Shown one piece after another: positions 37,722 to 47,935 of a stretch of DNA of 64,000 nt. The notes beneath the pieces are model-generated. The model saw nothing but the letters and a program-made list of their open reading frames with translations, did no database searches and was not told the DNA's origin. A program made the translations under genes and the position numbers. Where the stretch lies: assembly GCA_020629005.1 (NCBI GenBank), contig JAHDEE010000001.1, positions 45,040 through 109,039 on the forward strand, written 5' to 3'. The stretch is from Chitinophagales bacterium (lineage in GTDB: Bacteria > Bacteroidota > Bacteroidia > Chitinophagales > UBA2359). Each line of letters begins with the position of its first letter. The first letter of the stretch is position 1.

Positions 37722-38330
37722 TTATGTAGCAAAAGAGTTTAGTAATCTTGTTATGAGCCGAGGCTCCAGTGCAAAGGTGAATAAAATTCCGAAAATTGCA
37801 CCGAAGAGATGCGCATCGTGATTAATATTGTCCATCAAATATCTACCGGCAAAATAAGAGTAGAGTAAATAGGCAATAGCGATGTAAAGTGAATATATTT
37901 CGATGGGAAAGATCAAAGGTTGCAATACAGACCAGGGGTCGATCATAATAAAACTCATGAGCACTGCACTTACAGATCCAGAAGCTCCAAGACTGCGATA
38001 ACCGGGCTGATCACAGTAACTTAGATAGGTCGACATATCAGCAGCAGCCATACCACCGAAATAGAGAAGAACAAATGCCAAACCAAAGTAGCCTCCGAGT
38101 AAAGCCTCAAAGTAGCGTTCCAGTGTTGGCCCAAATTGAACAAACACGAACAGGTTAAATCCCAGATGAAGAAGGTCAGCATGGATGAGACCAGATGTGA
38201 AGAAGCGATAATACTCCTTGTGTTTCCTGACCCTGTATGGATGAAATATCAGCTTGCTTTTCAGCGATGCGTCCTTGTCCGCAAGATAAGTGATCAGTAC
38301 TGTCAATAGAACCAGGAAATAGCTTATCAT
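37722..38330 (-). CDS. rhomboid family intramembrane serine protease
   Basis: A 202-aa integral inner-membrane protein with about six hydrophobic helices. The catalytic serine is in the GxSG motif LGASGSVSAVL and the catalytic histidine in NHDAHLFGAIFG; the HxxxN-type block HADLLHLGFNLFVF after the first loop is also conserved in rhomboids. These enzymes cut membrane proteins within or next to their transmembrane helix. The substrate is unknown. The ATG at 38330 follows an alternative TTG at 38333; both give nearly the same protein. It ends 4 nt before the threonine aldolase ATG. Element D lies just upstream. Confidence 0.92.
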   Translation of the reverse strand: MISYFLVLLTVLITYLADKDASLKSKLIFHPYRVRKHKEYYRFFTSGLIHADLLHLGFNLFVFVQFGPTLERYFEALLGGYFGLAFVLLYFGGMAAADMSTYLSYCDQPGYRSLGASGSVSAVLMSFIMIDPWSVLQPLIFPIEIYSLYIAIAYLLYSYFAGRYLMDNINHDAHLFGAIFGILFTFALEPRLITRLLNSFAT

Positions 38331-38410
38331 CAATCTGCTTTTTGATGGCTGTTTTCTTTATATGACGCCTGCTACCAGACAGGCTGCAAGATTATGGCTG
38401 ACCACAATAC

Positions 38411-38625
38411 TTTTTTTGCTGCCACGTGTAAGGCAGGTGCAAAATAGCCCCGGGCAAAGTGGTATGAGGTGCTCAGATAGCGTGGTGGAAGCCGGCAGAT
38501 GCTGGCTCGGAGCCTGCGGAGAGACAGCAGGTGCCGAGCTGACACAGCTAACTGAGTACCTCATAAGAACGGAGCACGGGACCGCAGTAACGCGATTCGA
38601 TAAGCGTTTCGCTCCTAAAAATTTT
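38411..38625 (+). repeat. structured intergenic element, copy D
   Basis: Plus-strand copy with the clearest blocks: CAGGTGCAAAATAGCCCCGG at 38434 and GAGCACGGGACCGCAGTAAC then GCGTTTCGCTCC ending at 38615. Stem 2 is ATGAGGTGCTCAG with CTGAGTACCTCAT; stem 3 CGGCAGATGCTG with CAGCAGGTGCCG; loop GCTCGGAGCCTGCGGAGAGAC. The 5' TTTTTTTGCTGC and the 3' GCTCCTAAAAA act as an imperfect terminal inverted repeat. It lies between the rhomboid start and the CTDC gene end. Confidence 0.88.
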
Positions 38626-38650
38626 GTTCATGCAAATCCATTTACTCTCT

Positions 38651-41600
38651 CTATTCCCGTTCAAGAGGAACCCTGATTCCTGTTTTGAAAAATGGACCCC
38701 AATCGTCCTGCATACGATATATTGCTGCTCTGCCGTACAAGTCCAGATTCGGTGTAAGCTCCAACTGGAATCCGGTTTCTGCGTATGGAAGTAGCCAGTG
38801 ATCGCGCCCCATCTCTGGGAATTGTTGCGTCTGGTCGTTTGTGTAAAGTATCGTCGGACCAGTAGTCACGAATTGATAGCTCAGGCCGAGACCGAAGTAG
38901 AACGATCGGTTCTTGAGCGGCATCACTTGATAGGAGCCTTCCATCAGGAACAGCTTCAACTGCGAAACAAGCAAGGGATCGACCAGCGCCTGCCATTGCG
39001 GATTGTCGGGCGAATCAGCAATAAAGAAGGCCTGTCCATCGAAGAGCAGCGCGTTGATCTGCATTTGCGTTTGCTCGGTTGCTGGTAAGGTAGCTCCATA
39101 TTGCAAATGGCTCGACGGCAGCATTAACCAAGTTCCCTTAACAGATTGATCTAGTGGCAGTTCTGAGTCCTGAAAGTGTTGATCCATAGTTGGCCGCCAT
39201 TGCACGTGCTGAGCTGTAGAAAGGGGCCACATGTACCATTTTCTTCCTTGATCTTGCGGCCTAATCGCCTGAGTAGGGCCATCGTCCAAAATGATCGGCT
39301 GAGGGCCAGTGGAGCAGCTATCGGCAATGAATGCCTCCAGCAGATAGGTCCCTGCGGTCAGTTCGTCAAAGGTATAGTTGGTCAGATCATTACCGACTTC
39401 GAGGGTATCCGATCCCTGGATTATCCAGAACCAGTAGAGCGAATCCATCGGTGTATTTGTGATCGTCATGGTTATCGAACCGTCTGCTTCGCCTGCGGCA
39501 CTTGGCTGTGTGATATCAAATTCCCAATCGTATAAGTGATCGGCGAAGCACTCCCCATTTTCGCAGTAATCGACCGTGCAACCATCACCATCTTCACAAG
39601 CGATAGCAGCATTGATACATGCGCCATTGAAGCAGAAATCGTAGGTACAAGGGTCATCATCAGCACAATCGATGGGTTCGTGGTAGCATACGCCATTGTC
39701 GCAATAATCGATTGTGCAAGGTATGCCATCGTCGCAGTTGACAAAGCTTCCAATGCAGATTCCATTTTCGCAGAATTCGACGGTACATGGATCGCCATCA
39801 TCACAAGGAATTGGGATAAAGACGCAGTTACCGTCATCACAACTATCAAAAGTGCAGGGATCACCGTCGTCACAAATGATGGGTTCGAAGTAGCAGATAC
39901 CATCTTCACAGAATTGAGTTGTGCAGGGATTGTCGTCCTCGCAAGGATAAGGTCTGTTGTAACATGCTCCATTCTCACATGAATCTACAGTACAGGGATC
40001 GCCATCGTCACAGGCAGCCGAATTAGGACAGCAATCTTCGTCAGCAGGTGTAAACACGCAGCCTAGATCGGGATCGCAGGAATCATTTGTGCAATCAGAG
40101 CCGTCATCGCAGGAAATCGGAATGAACAGACAATTGCCATCTCCATCGCAACTGTCTTCCGTGCAGGCATTGCCATCATCGCAGACTCTGGGAATGCTGA
40201 TGCAATTTCCGCTCCCATCGCAGCTATCGTCCGTGCAAGGATCACCATCATCACAGACTATCTCAGTGCTCAGGCAATCACCATTTGCATCGCATTCATC
40301 GATGGTACATGGGTCGTTATCGTTACAATTGAGTGGGGTATTGCTGCAAATGCCGTTTTCAGCACAGATGTCCAGCGTACATGGATCGTCATCGTCACAA
40401 GTATTTGGTGTATTCGTACATACTCCATCGGTACAGCTATCTATGGTGCAGGGGTCTCCGTCATCACAATCTTCGACTCCATTGCAGCATGTGCCATTGT
40501 CAGAATATTCGCAAAGCCCAGTCAGTGCATTGCAAGAATCGTCCGTGCAAGGGTCACCATCATCACAGGCATTTGCCACATTCAAGCAGTCACCAGAATC
40601 CGGGTCGCAGGAGTCGATTGTACATGGATCTCCGTCATCGCAGTTATTGGTGATGTTCAGGCATTCTCCTGAAGTGGGATCACAAGAATCGGTTGTGCAG
40701 GGATCGCCGTCATCGCAATTTTTCAGCACAGAGGTACAAACACCCTCTTCGCAGGTATCCATCGTGCAAGGATCACCATCATCACAAGCATCTGGGTCTG
40801 AGCAACAGTCTTCAATCGGTGTGAAAATGCAAATTCCAGATTGAACATCGCATTCGTCTGAAGTACATGGATCATTGTCGTCGCATATGACGATGACATT
40901 AACGCATTCGCCCTCATCACAGGTATCTAGTGTACATGGATCACCATCGTCGCAGTCAAGGGCAGTGCTAATGCAGTCGCCCGTTACCGGATCACAACTG
41001 TCGACCGTACAGGGGTCTTCATCGTCGCAGGTATTGGCTGTGAAGATGCAATTTCCGTCTGCACAGGTATCTGTAGTACATGGATCGCCGTCATCGCAGT
41101 CGCCTGGATCAGCGCAACAGCCGCCGTTCGGTGTAAAGACGCAATCACCTGTTTCAGGATCGCAGGTATCAATGGTGCAGGGGTCGTTGTCGTCACAAAG
41201 GGGAAGGGTAAAGACACAAATCCCATCTTCGCAAGTGTCGGTGGTGCACGGATCGCCATCGTCGCAATCGCCGGGCCCAGTACAACAGTTTTCGTTCGGT
41301 GTGAAGATACAATCGCCAGAATCAGGATCGCAGGAATCGGTTGTGCAAGGGTCATCGTCATCGCATGTTATGGCTGTGTAGACGCAAGTTCCATCTTCAC
41401 AGACATCGGCAGTACAAGGATCACCATCATCGCAGTCCGCCGCTTCATTGCAGCAATTGGTATTTGGAGTGAAGACACATTCGCCAGTCTCGCCATCGCA
41501 GCTATCAGTGGTGCATGGATCATCATCGTCGCAGCTTATTGTAAGATTGAAGCAGTCTCCTGTTTTGGAATCACAGCTATCTGCGGTACAGGGGTCACCA

Positions 41601-44600
41601 TCATCACAATCCTGTACTATGTTGGAACAAGTTCCATTATCGCAAGAGTCGATAGTACACGGATCTCCGTCGTCACAATCTGCAGCATCCACGCAGCAGC
41701 CTTCTATGGCTGTGTTTTCACATTCGCCTGTTTCTGCGTTACAGCTATCTGTAGTACATGGATCACCATCATCGCAGGAAATTGGCTCATTTACACATTC
41801 ACCTTCGGAGCAACTGTCAGCAGTACAAGGATCACCATCATCACAGTCGATAGCAATATTGCTACAGCTGCCATCATTGCATTCGTCAACTGTGCAAGGA
41901 TCGCCATCATCGCAATCTTCGTTAGATTGGCAGCAAGTCTCCAAAGGCTGGAATTCGCATTCTCCGGATTCGGGATTGCAAATGTCCTCCGTGCAAGGAT
42001 CATTGTCGTCGCATAGAATAGGTTCATTGCTGCAAGTACCTGACTCGCAGGAGTCGATCGTACATGGATCACCGTCATCGCAATCTGCTTCATCGGAGCA
42101 GCAGCCAGGAATAGGCGTTGCCACACAGCCTAGCATCGGATCACAGCTGTCTTCCGTACAGGGATCTCCGTCGTCGCATTCAAATTCCTGGTGTATACAG
42201 TTTCCTTCGCCGTCGCAATAGTCCCAGGTGCATGCGTTTTGATCATCACAATTAATGATGATGTACACACACTCTCCTGTCGCTCCGTTGCATATGTCTT
42301 CTGTGCATGGATTATTGTCTGCACAGTCAACAGGCAGATTGAGGCAATTGCCGTCTTCATCGCATGTATCAATAGTGCACGGATTTCCATCACTGCAGTC
42401 GTTCAATACGGAGCTGCAATCTCCAGTCTCGGGATCACAGCTGTCGATAGTGCAAGGATCGCCATCATCACAGGCCTGTGGTTCAAAGACACAGTTACCG
42501 TCTCCATCACAGGAGTCAAGTGTGCATGGGTTTCCATCATCGCAAACTTTGGCTTCGCTGATACAATTGCCTTCCTCATCACAGGAGTCTATTGTACAAG
42601 GATCACCGTCGTCGCAATTGAGTGGAACGTTTATGCAGGCTCCGGTCTCACCATCACAAAAGTCTTCGGTACATGGGTTATTATCATCGCAGGAAAGTGG
42701 AGCATTAATGCATTGGCCATCGCCAGTGCAGGTATCTACTGTGCAAGGATCCCCATCGTCGCAATCGCCGGAGCCTTCACAGCAGTTTTCTATAGGTGTA
42801 TTAACACAGCCTAAATCTGGATCACAAGTATCTTCTGTACAGGGGTCACCGTCATCGCAGGAGATTTCTTCAAAAATGCAATTTCCTTCTTCATCGCAGA
42901 AATCTTCGGTGCAAAGGCTGTCGTCATTACACTCGACAGGCGTATTCATGCATTCTCCGGTTTCCGGATTGCAATCGTCAATTGTGCATGGATCGTCATC
43001 GTCGCAATCGGCAGCTTCTAAACAGCAGCTTTCCAGTGGGATGAACAGACATCCTTCAATTGGATCGCAAATGTCTTCTGTGCAGTCATTACCATCATCG
43101 CAGGTAATAACCTCGTAGACACAGCTTCCGTCTTCATCGCAGCTGTCAATTGTACATGCATCCCCGTCATCACAATCGACAGGACTGAAGAGGCATTCTC
43201 CCGTTTCCTGATCGCAGGAATCGACTGTGCATGGATCACCATCATCGCAGTCGTCATTTGATGAGCAGCAAGACTCAATAGGTATAAACTGACAACCCAA
43301 CTCCGGATCACAGATATCCTCGGTGCAAGGATCATCATCATCGCAAGGGATTGGCTCATGTATGCATGCCCCATTTTCATCACAAAAATCGATGGTGCAG
43401 GCATTACCATCATCGCAGTCGATCGGCACAAAGACACAAGTCCCATTTTCGAGGTCACAATCCGCAATCGTACACGGATCCCCGTCATCACATTCTGCAG
43501 CTTGCTGGCAACAACCCTCAATCGGTGTAAATACACAACCGGAATCTGGATCGCAGCTGTCCTCTGTACATGGGTTGCCGTCATCGCAGGAAATAGGCTC
43601 ATGAACGCAATTTCCGTCTCCGTCGCATACATCAGTGGTACATGCATCTCCATCAGAACAGCTCACGGGAATATTGATGCAACTGTTGTCGTCAGCATTG
43701 CAGGTATCGATGGTACAGGGATCACCGTCGTCACAATCCTCCGAGGCGAGGCAACAGCCTCCTATGGGTATATTTTGACATCCGTTCTCTGCATCACAAA
43801 GGTCTTGGGTGCAGGGATTACCATCATCACAATCTAGTTCTACAAATTGGCATTCACCATTTTCGCAAAAGTCTTCTGTACATGCATTTCCATCATCGCA
43901 TACAATCGGTTGGCTAAGGCATTCGCCAGAAGCCGCGGAGCAAAAGTCCTCCGTGCAGGGATCTCCATCATCACAGTCTTTTGGTACATTGGTGCAAAGG
44001 CCTGTATCAGGATCGCAATCGTCTATTGTGCATGGATCACCATCATCGCAGTCAGCAGCCACATCGCAGCAGGCTTCAATTGGTAAAAATTCACAGCCGT
44101 TTTCGGTGCAAATATCTTGGGTGCAATCATTGCCATCATCGCAAACGATGGGTTCATGCTGACAAACACCATCTGCGCAAAAATCATTGGTACAGGGATC
44201 TCCGTCATCACAATCTATTGGAACAAAGACGCATTCTCCATTTTCATTATTGCAGATTGCCTGTGTGCAGGAATCTGTCACGAGGCAATCTTCTGCCGAC
44301 GCACAGCAACCTTCTATGGGCACAAAGATGCAGCCTTCCACAGGATCACAAATGTCCTCGGTGCAGACGTTTCCGTCGGAGCAACCAATTTCGAAATAGA
44401 TACAATTGCCATTGCCGTCGCATTGATCAAAGGTGCAAGGATTCCCATCGTCGCAGTTGATCGGCGTACTTACGCAAGAGCCTGTGGCATTGTCACAGAA
44501 GTCTTCGGTGCAAGGATCTCCATCATTGCAATCTTCGTCACCCCCGCAGCAATTCTCGATAGGTATGAAAACGCAACCCAAATCGGGGTCACAGGTATCT

Positions 44601-47600
44601 TCTGTACAGGGATCGCCATCTTGACAGACGAAAAGAATGCTTGTGCAATTGCCATCGGCATCACAAGTGTCATAAGTGCATGGGTCTCCATCATCACATG
44701 GAATCTGCTCGTGAATGCATTCGCTTGTTATGGGGTCGCAGCTATCAATTGTACATGGATCACCATCATCACAATCCTCAGCAGAAGCACAGCATCCCGA
44801 AATGAAAATGTAGTCGCATATACCTTCGCCCTCGCAAACATCAATCGTGCAAGGATCGCCATCGTCGCAATCGGTTGGAATATTGCTGCAAAGGCCTGTT
44901 TCCGGATCACAGCTGTCGGTAGTGCAATCGTTATTGTCATCACAATCACCATCATTTTGACAGCATGAGGGAATCGGGTCGTTGACGCAGCCTAATTCAG
45001 GATCACAAGAATCCTCTGTGCAAGGATTTCCATCGTCGCAGTTGAGCGGCTCATTGACGCAGCCTCCATCTTCGCAGTAGTCTTCAGTACAGGGATCGCC
45101 ATCATCGCAATTTAAAGGGAAGTGTACACACTCATTATTTCCTGTACACTGATCAACTGTACATGGATCACCATCATCACATGCTAAAGGCGAGTTGCAA
45201 CAATTTTCAATCGGCATAAACTGACAGCCGAGAACAGGATCACAAATATCATCGGTACATGGATTTCCATCATTGCAGTCTATCGGCTCATGGGTACAAT
45301 TTCCTTCGTCGTCACAAACATCGAGTGTGCAGGCATCTCCATCATTACAATTAAGTGGGATGTTTAGGCAGTCACCTGTTTCCGGATCACACTGATCAAT
45401 TGTACAGGGGTTGCCATCATCGCAAGCTCCCTCTGCTTGACAGCAATTTTCGATCGGACTAAAAACACAGCCCAGATCCGGATCACAGCTATCTTCAGTG
45501 CATGGGTCTCCGTCATCACAAATTATTGGTTCACTGACGCAACTGCCATTAGAATCGCAATAATCAAGAGTGCAAGCGTTGCCATCGTTGCAAATTAGTG
45601 GAACAGAGAAGCATTCACCAGTAAAGGAATTGCATTGATCAATGGTACAAGGGTCACCATCATCACAGCTTTCTGGTCCGTCACAGCAATCCGGTAAGGG
45701 CTCATAAACGCAGCCGACTTCCGGGTCGCAGCTGTCGACGGTACACGGATTGTTGTCATCACATACGATGGGTTCAAACACACAATTACCATCACCATCG
45801 CAGGTATCCAAGGTGCAAGGATCACCGTCATCACAGATTATAGGCTCGTAGCTGCAGTCACCATTTCCAGTGCAGATATCAACTGTACAAGGATCACCAT
45901 CGTCGCATCCTGTGGGCTCAAAAATGCAGTTACCATCATCATCACAGGAATCCGTAGTGCAGGGATCACCGTCATCACAGACGAGTGGTTCAAATACACA
46001 GTCTCCGTCAATACAGGTATCTACAGTGCAAACATCTCCGTCGTCACAGCTGATTGGCAGGTTCAGGCAGTTTCCAAATCCATCGCAGGAATCTTCGGTA
46101 CAGGGGTCTCCATCATCACAATCCAGAGGAATAAAAATACAATCCCCGTTTTCGCAATCATCAATGGTACAAGGGTCATCGTCACTGCAGTCGATTGATG
46201 TATAGATACAATTGCCATTTTCATCGCATTCATCGATGGTGCAATCATTATTGTCATTACAGTCGACCACTGTATTGATGCAATTGCCGTCAGAATCGCA
46301 GGAATCCACTGTGCAGGGATCGCCGTCATCGCAGGCATTTTCTTCATTGAAACACTCCCCTTCCAGACAATAATCTGTTGTGCAGGGATCGCCATCATCA
46401 CAATCGGTAAATTCATAGCTGCAAAGACCTTCAATACATGAGTCTATGGTGCAGGCATTGCCATCGTCACAATCTGCGACATCGACACAGCAGTTGCTGA
46501 TTTGCGCATTTACACAGATGCCATTATCACAATAATCGGCTGTACAGGGATCTCCATCATCGCAGTCGATTAAAGTGTTTCGGCAGTCAGGGAAAACACA
46601 TATGTCTGTGGTGCAAGGGTCTCCATCATCACAGTTTCCACAGTCTTCACTTTTGTTGGTAAGCAATGCTATGGCTGTAACCGAACCAATAACTGCTGCT
46701 CCAGCGACAATATAAGGCCAGATTACCCGTCGATCACTCGTTTTCAACAAAGCGCCTTCCAGTTCTATGAAGCGCCATATATCATCTATTCCGGCCTTTT
46801 TGGGAGCTGCATAGGGATCTTTTTGCTCCCACTCAAATATGGGAACAGTGATCATGATGTTATTGCTTCCTGATTTTGCGTTTGTGAGGTTTTCTGGCTT
46901 ATTCCATTCTTTCCAGAGTCCGGGATCTGCAAATACCAGACTGTCTCGAAGTGCTGAGTTTTCAGCAGATGGATGCGAAATAATCCAATCCATGTCCGGC
47001 ACATTGGTCGTCTTCTTGATTCTGGAAAGCGAATCAGCGGAAGCTGTCATGTATACGCTTGCCGGAAAGGAGTCGTAGATATCAGCCCGAAATATTCCAG
47101 CAATTATGCCCAAATCCTTGAATAGGGCCCACCAGTTCACGATCTCTCTTTTGATCCCTTCATTCTTTACAGAGCGGCTATTCTCCTTTGACCAATCGCT
47201 GACTACCTGCTGACGCAACACAAATTCTTCAAATTGGCTAAAAGTGTATTCGTCTCCGTTCAGTGCCTGCGCAAAAATCCAAAACGTTTGCTGAATTGTT
47301 GCGTTCCGCTCCTTTTGCTTCTTGTAGTCGTAGGGTGTTTCCAGCCAATTCATGCCTTTGGTCTGGTAGTAAGACAGGTGGATTCTTCTCAGGGCTTCTA
47401 CATAAAGCGGGGCAGCTTTGTCCAGATGATCATCTTTATCTATAGCGTAGACAAACTCAAACTTGCCGGGAGGCAGCATTAAGGTCGTTTGCTCGTTATT
47501 TTGTCTTTCGAGGAACTCTGGTTTTGTGCCACCATATCGAAGATTATCAGCCCAGCTGTGATCCATATCTTCAGCTGCGATCCAATCTTCAAAATCCGGA

Positions 47601-47935
47601 AAAGAAGCTGTGCGAGCAGTTGGTGCCTTTCTTAAGTTGTAGCAATATCCATACAGTGGTAAGGTTTTTGATTCACCAGGGGGTATCATGATGACTCTTT
47701 CGGTCGGGATGACGTATCCTTGCGCCCCTTCGGATTCTGGAATGACAAAAGGACCAAAGGAAAAGGGGACCAAATCCTCTGAAACATTTTCCACTGTCAG
47801 CTTGCCAATCAAACCACTTGATTGACCGAATGACTCGGTGCTAACAATTATCCTTTCATCTGTCTCTGCTGCCTGTGTCAAGTGAATCGACAATGCAAGT
47901 ATCAGCAATAACAGGAATTGCTTAAAATTGATCAT
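38651..47935 (-). CDS. giant exported protein with 91 cysteine-rich CTDC-like repeats
   Basis: A 3094-aa protein. The ATG at 47935 begins a signal peptide (FKQFLLLLILALS ... TQAAE); the frame is open upstream but without a signal there. Residues about 25-400 form a soluble domain I do not recognise, followed by a hydrophobic segment at about 405-427 (IVAGAAVIGSVTAIALL). Residues about 432-2798 are 91 hand-counted repeats of the form CDDGDPCTIDSCDPETGEC, four cysteines each, strongly acidic and resembling the Dictyostelium CTDC repeat (PF00526) and myxobacterial cysteine-rich surface proteins; aspartates suggest calcium binding. Then comes an SprB-like module (AAGEADGSITMTITN ... LTAGTYLLEA) and a beta-rich tail of about 230 aa ending PLERE, which may sit in the outer membrane. 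There is no T9SS sorting domain. Probable surface adhesin or fibre. Confidence 0.88.
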   Translation of the reverse strand: MINFKQFLLLLILALSIHLTQAAETDERIIVSTESFGQSSGLIGKLTVENVSEDLVPFSFGPFVIPESEGAQGYVIPTERVIMIPPGESKTLPLYGYCYNLRKAPTARTASFPDFEDWIAAEDMDHSWADNLRYGGTKPEFLERQNNEQTTLMLPPGKFEFVYAIDKDDHLDKAAPLYVEALRRIHLSYYQTKGMNWLETPYDYKKQKERNATIQQTFWIFAQALNGDEYTFSQFEEFVLRQQVVSDWSKENSRSVKNEGIKREIVNWWALFKDLGIIAGIFRADIYDSFPASVYMTASADSLSRIKKTTNVPDMDWIISHPSAENSALRDSLVFADPGLWKEWNKPENLTNAKSGSNNIMITVPIFEWEQKDPYAAPKKAGIDDIWRFIELEGALLKTSDRRVIWPYIVAGAAVIGSVTAIALLTNKSEDCGNCDDGDPCTTDICVFPDCRNTLIDCDDGDPCTADYCDNGICVNAQISNCCVDVADCDDGNACTIDSCIEGLCSYEFTDCDDGDPCTTDYCLEGECFNEENACDDGDPCTVDSCDSDGNCINTVVDCNDNNDCTIDECDENGNCIYTSIDCSDDDPCTIDDCENGDCIFIPLDCDDGDPCTEDSCDGFGNCLNLPISCDDGDVCTVDTCIDGDCVFEPLVCDDGDPCTTDSCDDDGNCIFEPTGCDDGDPCTVDICTGNGDCSYEPIICDDGDPCTLDTCDGDGNCVFEPIVCDDNNPCTVDSCDPEVGCVYEPLPDCCDGPESCDDGDPCTIDQCNSFTGECFSVPLICNDGNACTLDYCDSNGSCVSEPIICDDGDPCTEDSCDPDLGCVFSPIENCCQAEGACDDGNPCTIDQCDPETGDCLNIPLNCNDGDACTLDVCDDEGNCTHEPIDCNDGNPCTDDICDPVLGCQFMPIENCCNSPLACDDGDPCTVDQCTGNNECVHFPLNCDDGDPCTEDYCEDGGCVNEPLNCDDGNPCTEDSCDPELGCVNDPIPSCCQNDGDCDDNNDCTTDSCDPETGLCSNIPTDCDDGDPCTIDVCEGEGICDYIFISGCCASAEDCDDGDPCTIDSCDPITSECIHEQIPCDDGDPCTYDTCDADGNCTSILFVCQDGDPCTEDTCDPDLGCVFIPIENCCGGDEDCNDGDPCTEDFCDNATGSCVSTPINCDDGNPCTFDQCDGNGNCIYFEIGCSDGNVCTEDICDPVEGCIFVPIEGCCASAEDCLVTDSCTQAICNNENGECVFVPIDCDDGDPCTNDFCADGVCQHEPIVCDDGNDCTQDICTENGCEFLPIEACCDVAADCDDGDPCTIDDCDPDTGLCTNVPKDCDDGDPCTEDFCSAASGECLSQPIVCDDGNACTEDFCENGECQFVELDCDDGNPCTQDLCDAENGCQNIPIGGCCLASEDCDDGDPCTIDTCNADDNSCINIPVSCSDGDACTTDVCDGDGNCVHEPISCDDGNPCTEDSCDPDSGCVFTPIEGCCQQAAECDDGDPCTIADCDLENGTCVFVPIDCDDGNACTIDFCDENGACIHEPIPCDDDDPCTEDICDPELGCQFIPIESCCSSNDDCDDGDPCTVDSCDQETGECLFSPVDCDDGDACTIDSCDEDGSCVYEVITCDDGNDCTEDICDPIEGCLFIPLESCCLEAADCDDDDPCTIDDCNPETGECMNTPVECNDDSLCTEDFCDEEGNCIFEEISCDDGDPCTEDTCDPDLGCVNTPIENCCEGSGDCDDGDPCTVDTCTGDGQCINAPLSCDDNNPCTEDFCDGETGACINVPLNCDDGDPCTIDSCDEEGNCISEAKVCDDGNPCTLDSCDGDGNCVFEPQACDDGDPCTIDSCDPETGDCSSVLNDCSDGNPCTIDTCDEDGNCLNLPVDCADNNPCTEDICNGATGECVYIIINCDDQNACTWDYCDGEGNCIHQEFECDDGDPCTEDSCDPMLGCVATPIPGCCSDEADCDDGDPCTIDSCESGTCSNEPILCDDNDPCTEDICNPESGECEFQPLETCCQSNEDCDDGDPCTVDECNDGSCSNIAIDCDDGDPCTADSCSEGECVNEPISCDDGDPCTTDSCNAETGECENTAIEGCCVDAADCDDGDPCTIDSCDNGTCSNIVQDCDDGDPCTADSCDSKTGDCFNLTISCDDDDPCTTDSCDGETGECVFTPNTNCCNEAADCDDGDPCTADVCEDGTCVYTAITCDDDDPCTTDSCDPDSGDCIFTPNENCCTGPGDCDDGDPCTTDTCEDGICVFTLPLCDDNDPCTIDTCDPETGDCVFTPNGGCCADPGDCDDGDPCTTDTCADGNCIFTANTCDDEDPCTVDSCDPVTGDCISTALDCDDGDPCTLDTCDEGECVNVIVICDDNDPCTSDECDVQSGICIFTPIEDCCSDPDACDDGDPCTMDTCEEGVCTSVLKNCDDGDPCTTDSCDPTSGECLNITNNCDDGDPCTIDSCDPDSGDCLNVANACDDGDPCTDDSCNALTGLCEYSDNGTCCNGVEDCDDGDPCTIDSCTDGVCTNTPNTCDDDDPCTLDICAENGICSNTPLNCNDNDPCTIDECDANGDCLSTEIVCDDGDPCTDDSCDGSGNCISIPRVCDDGNACTEDSCDGDGNCLFIPISCDDGSDCTNDSCDPDLGCVFTPADEDCCPNSAACDDGDPCTVDSCENGACYNRPYPCEDDNPCTTQFCEDGICYFEPIICDDGDPCTFDSCDDGNCVFIPIPCDDGDPCTVEFCENGICIGSFVNCDDGIPCTIDYCDNGVCYHEPIDCADDDPCTYDFCFNGACINAAIACEDGDGCTVDYCENGECFADHLYDWEFDITQPSAAGEADGSITMTITNTPMDSLYWFWIIQGSDTLEVGNDLTNYTFDELTAGTYLLEAFIADSCSTGPQPIILDDGPTQAIRPQDQGRKWYMWPLSTAQHVQWRPTMDQHFQDSELPLDQSVKGTWLMLPSSHLQYGATLPATEQTQMQINALLFDGQAFFIADSPDNPQWQALVDPLLVSQLKLFLMEGSYQVMPLKNRSFYFGLGLSYQFVTTGPTILYTNDQTQQFPEMGRDHWLLPYAETGFQLELTPNLDLYGRAAIYRMQDDWGPFFKTGIRVPLERE
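39540..46640 (-). repeat. coding tandem array of four-cysteine repeats
   Basis: About 7.1 kb of the giant gene is one coding array. The protein unit is 22-25 aa, and units that end with a CC-containing spacer (such as ENCCQAEG) are 31-33 aa. At the DNA level the units differ greatly in codon use, so the array is old or kept under protein-level selection and was not made by a recent burst of duplication. The regular sequence also creates many long antisense frames that are not genes. Confidence 0.93.

Noticed and set aside
39176..46434. Many long antisense frames opposite the CTDC array, some rich in Ser-Gln (SSQ) repeats, up to 287 aa
   Set aside because: They arise from reading the periodic CDDGDPCT-coding DNA on the other strand or in other frames; they lack starts in context, differ from one to the next, and the sense frame is 3094 codons long with a signal peptide.
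39540..46640. Regular spacing of short identical words (such as GGATCACCATCATC) resembling a CRISPR array
   Set aside because: The period is about 66-75 nt without constant repeats and unique spacers, and the whole stretch is one open coding frame with no cas genes nearby.
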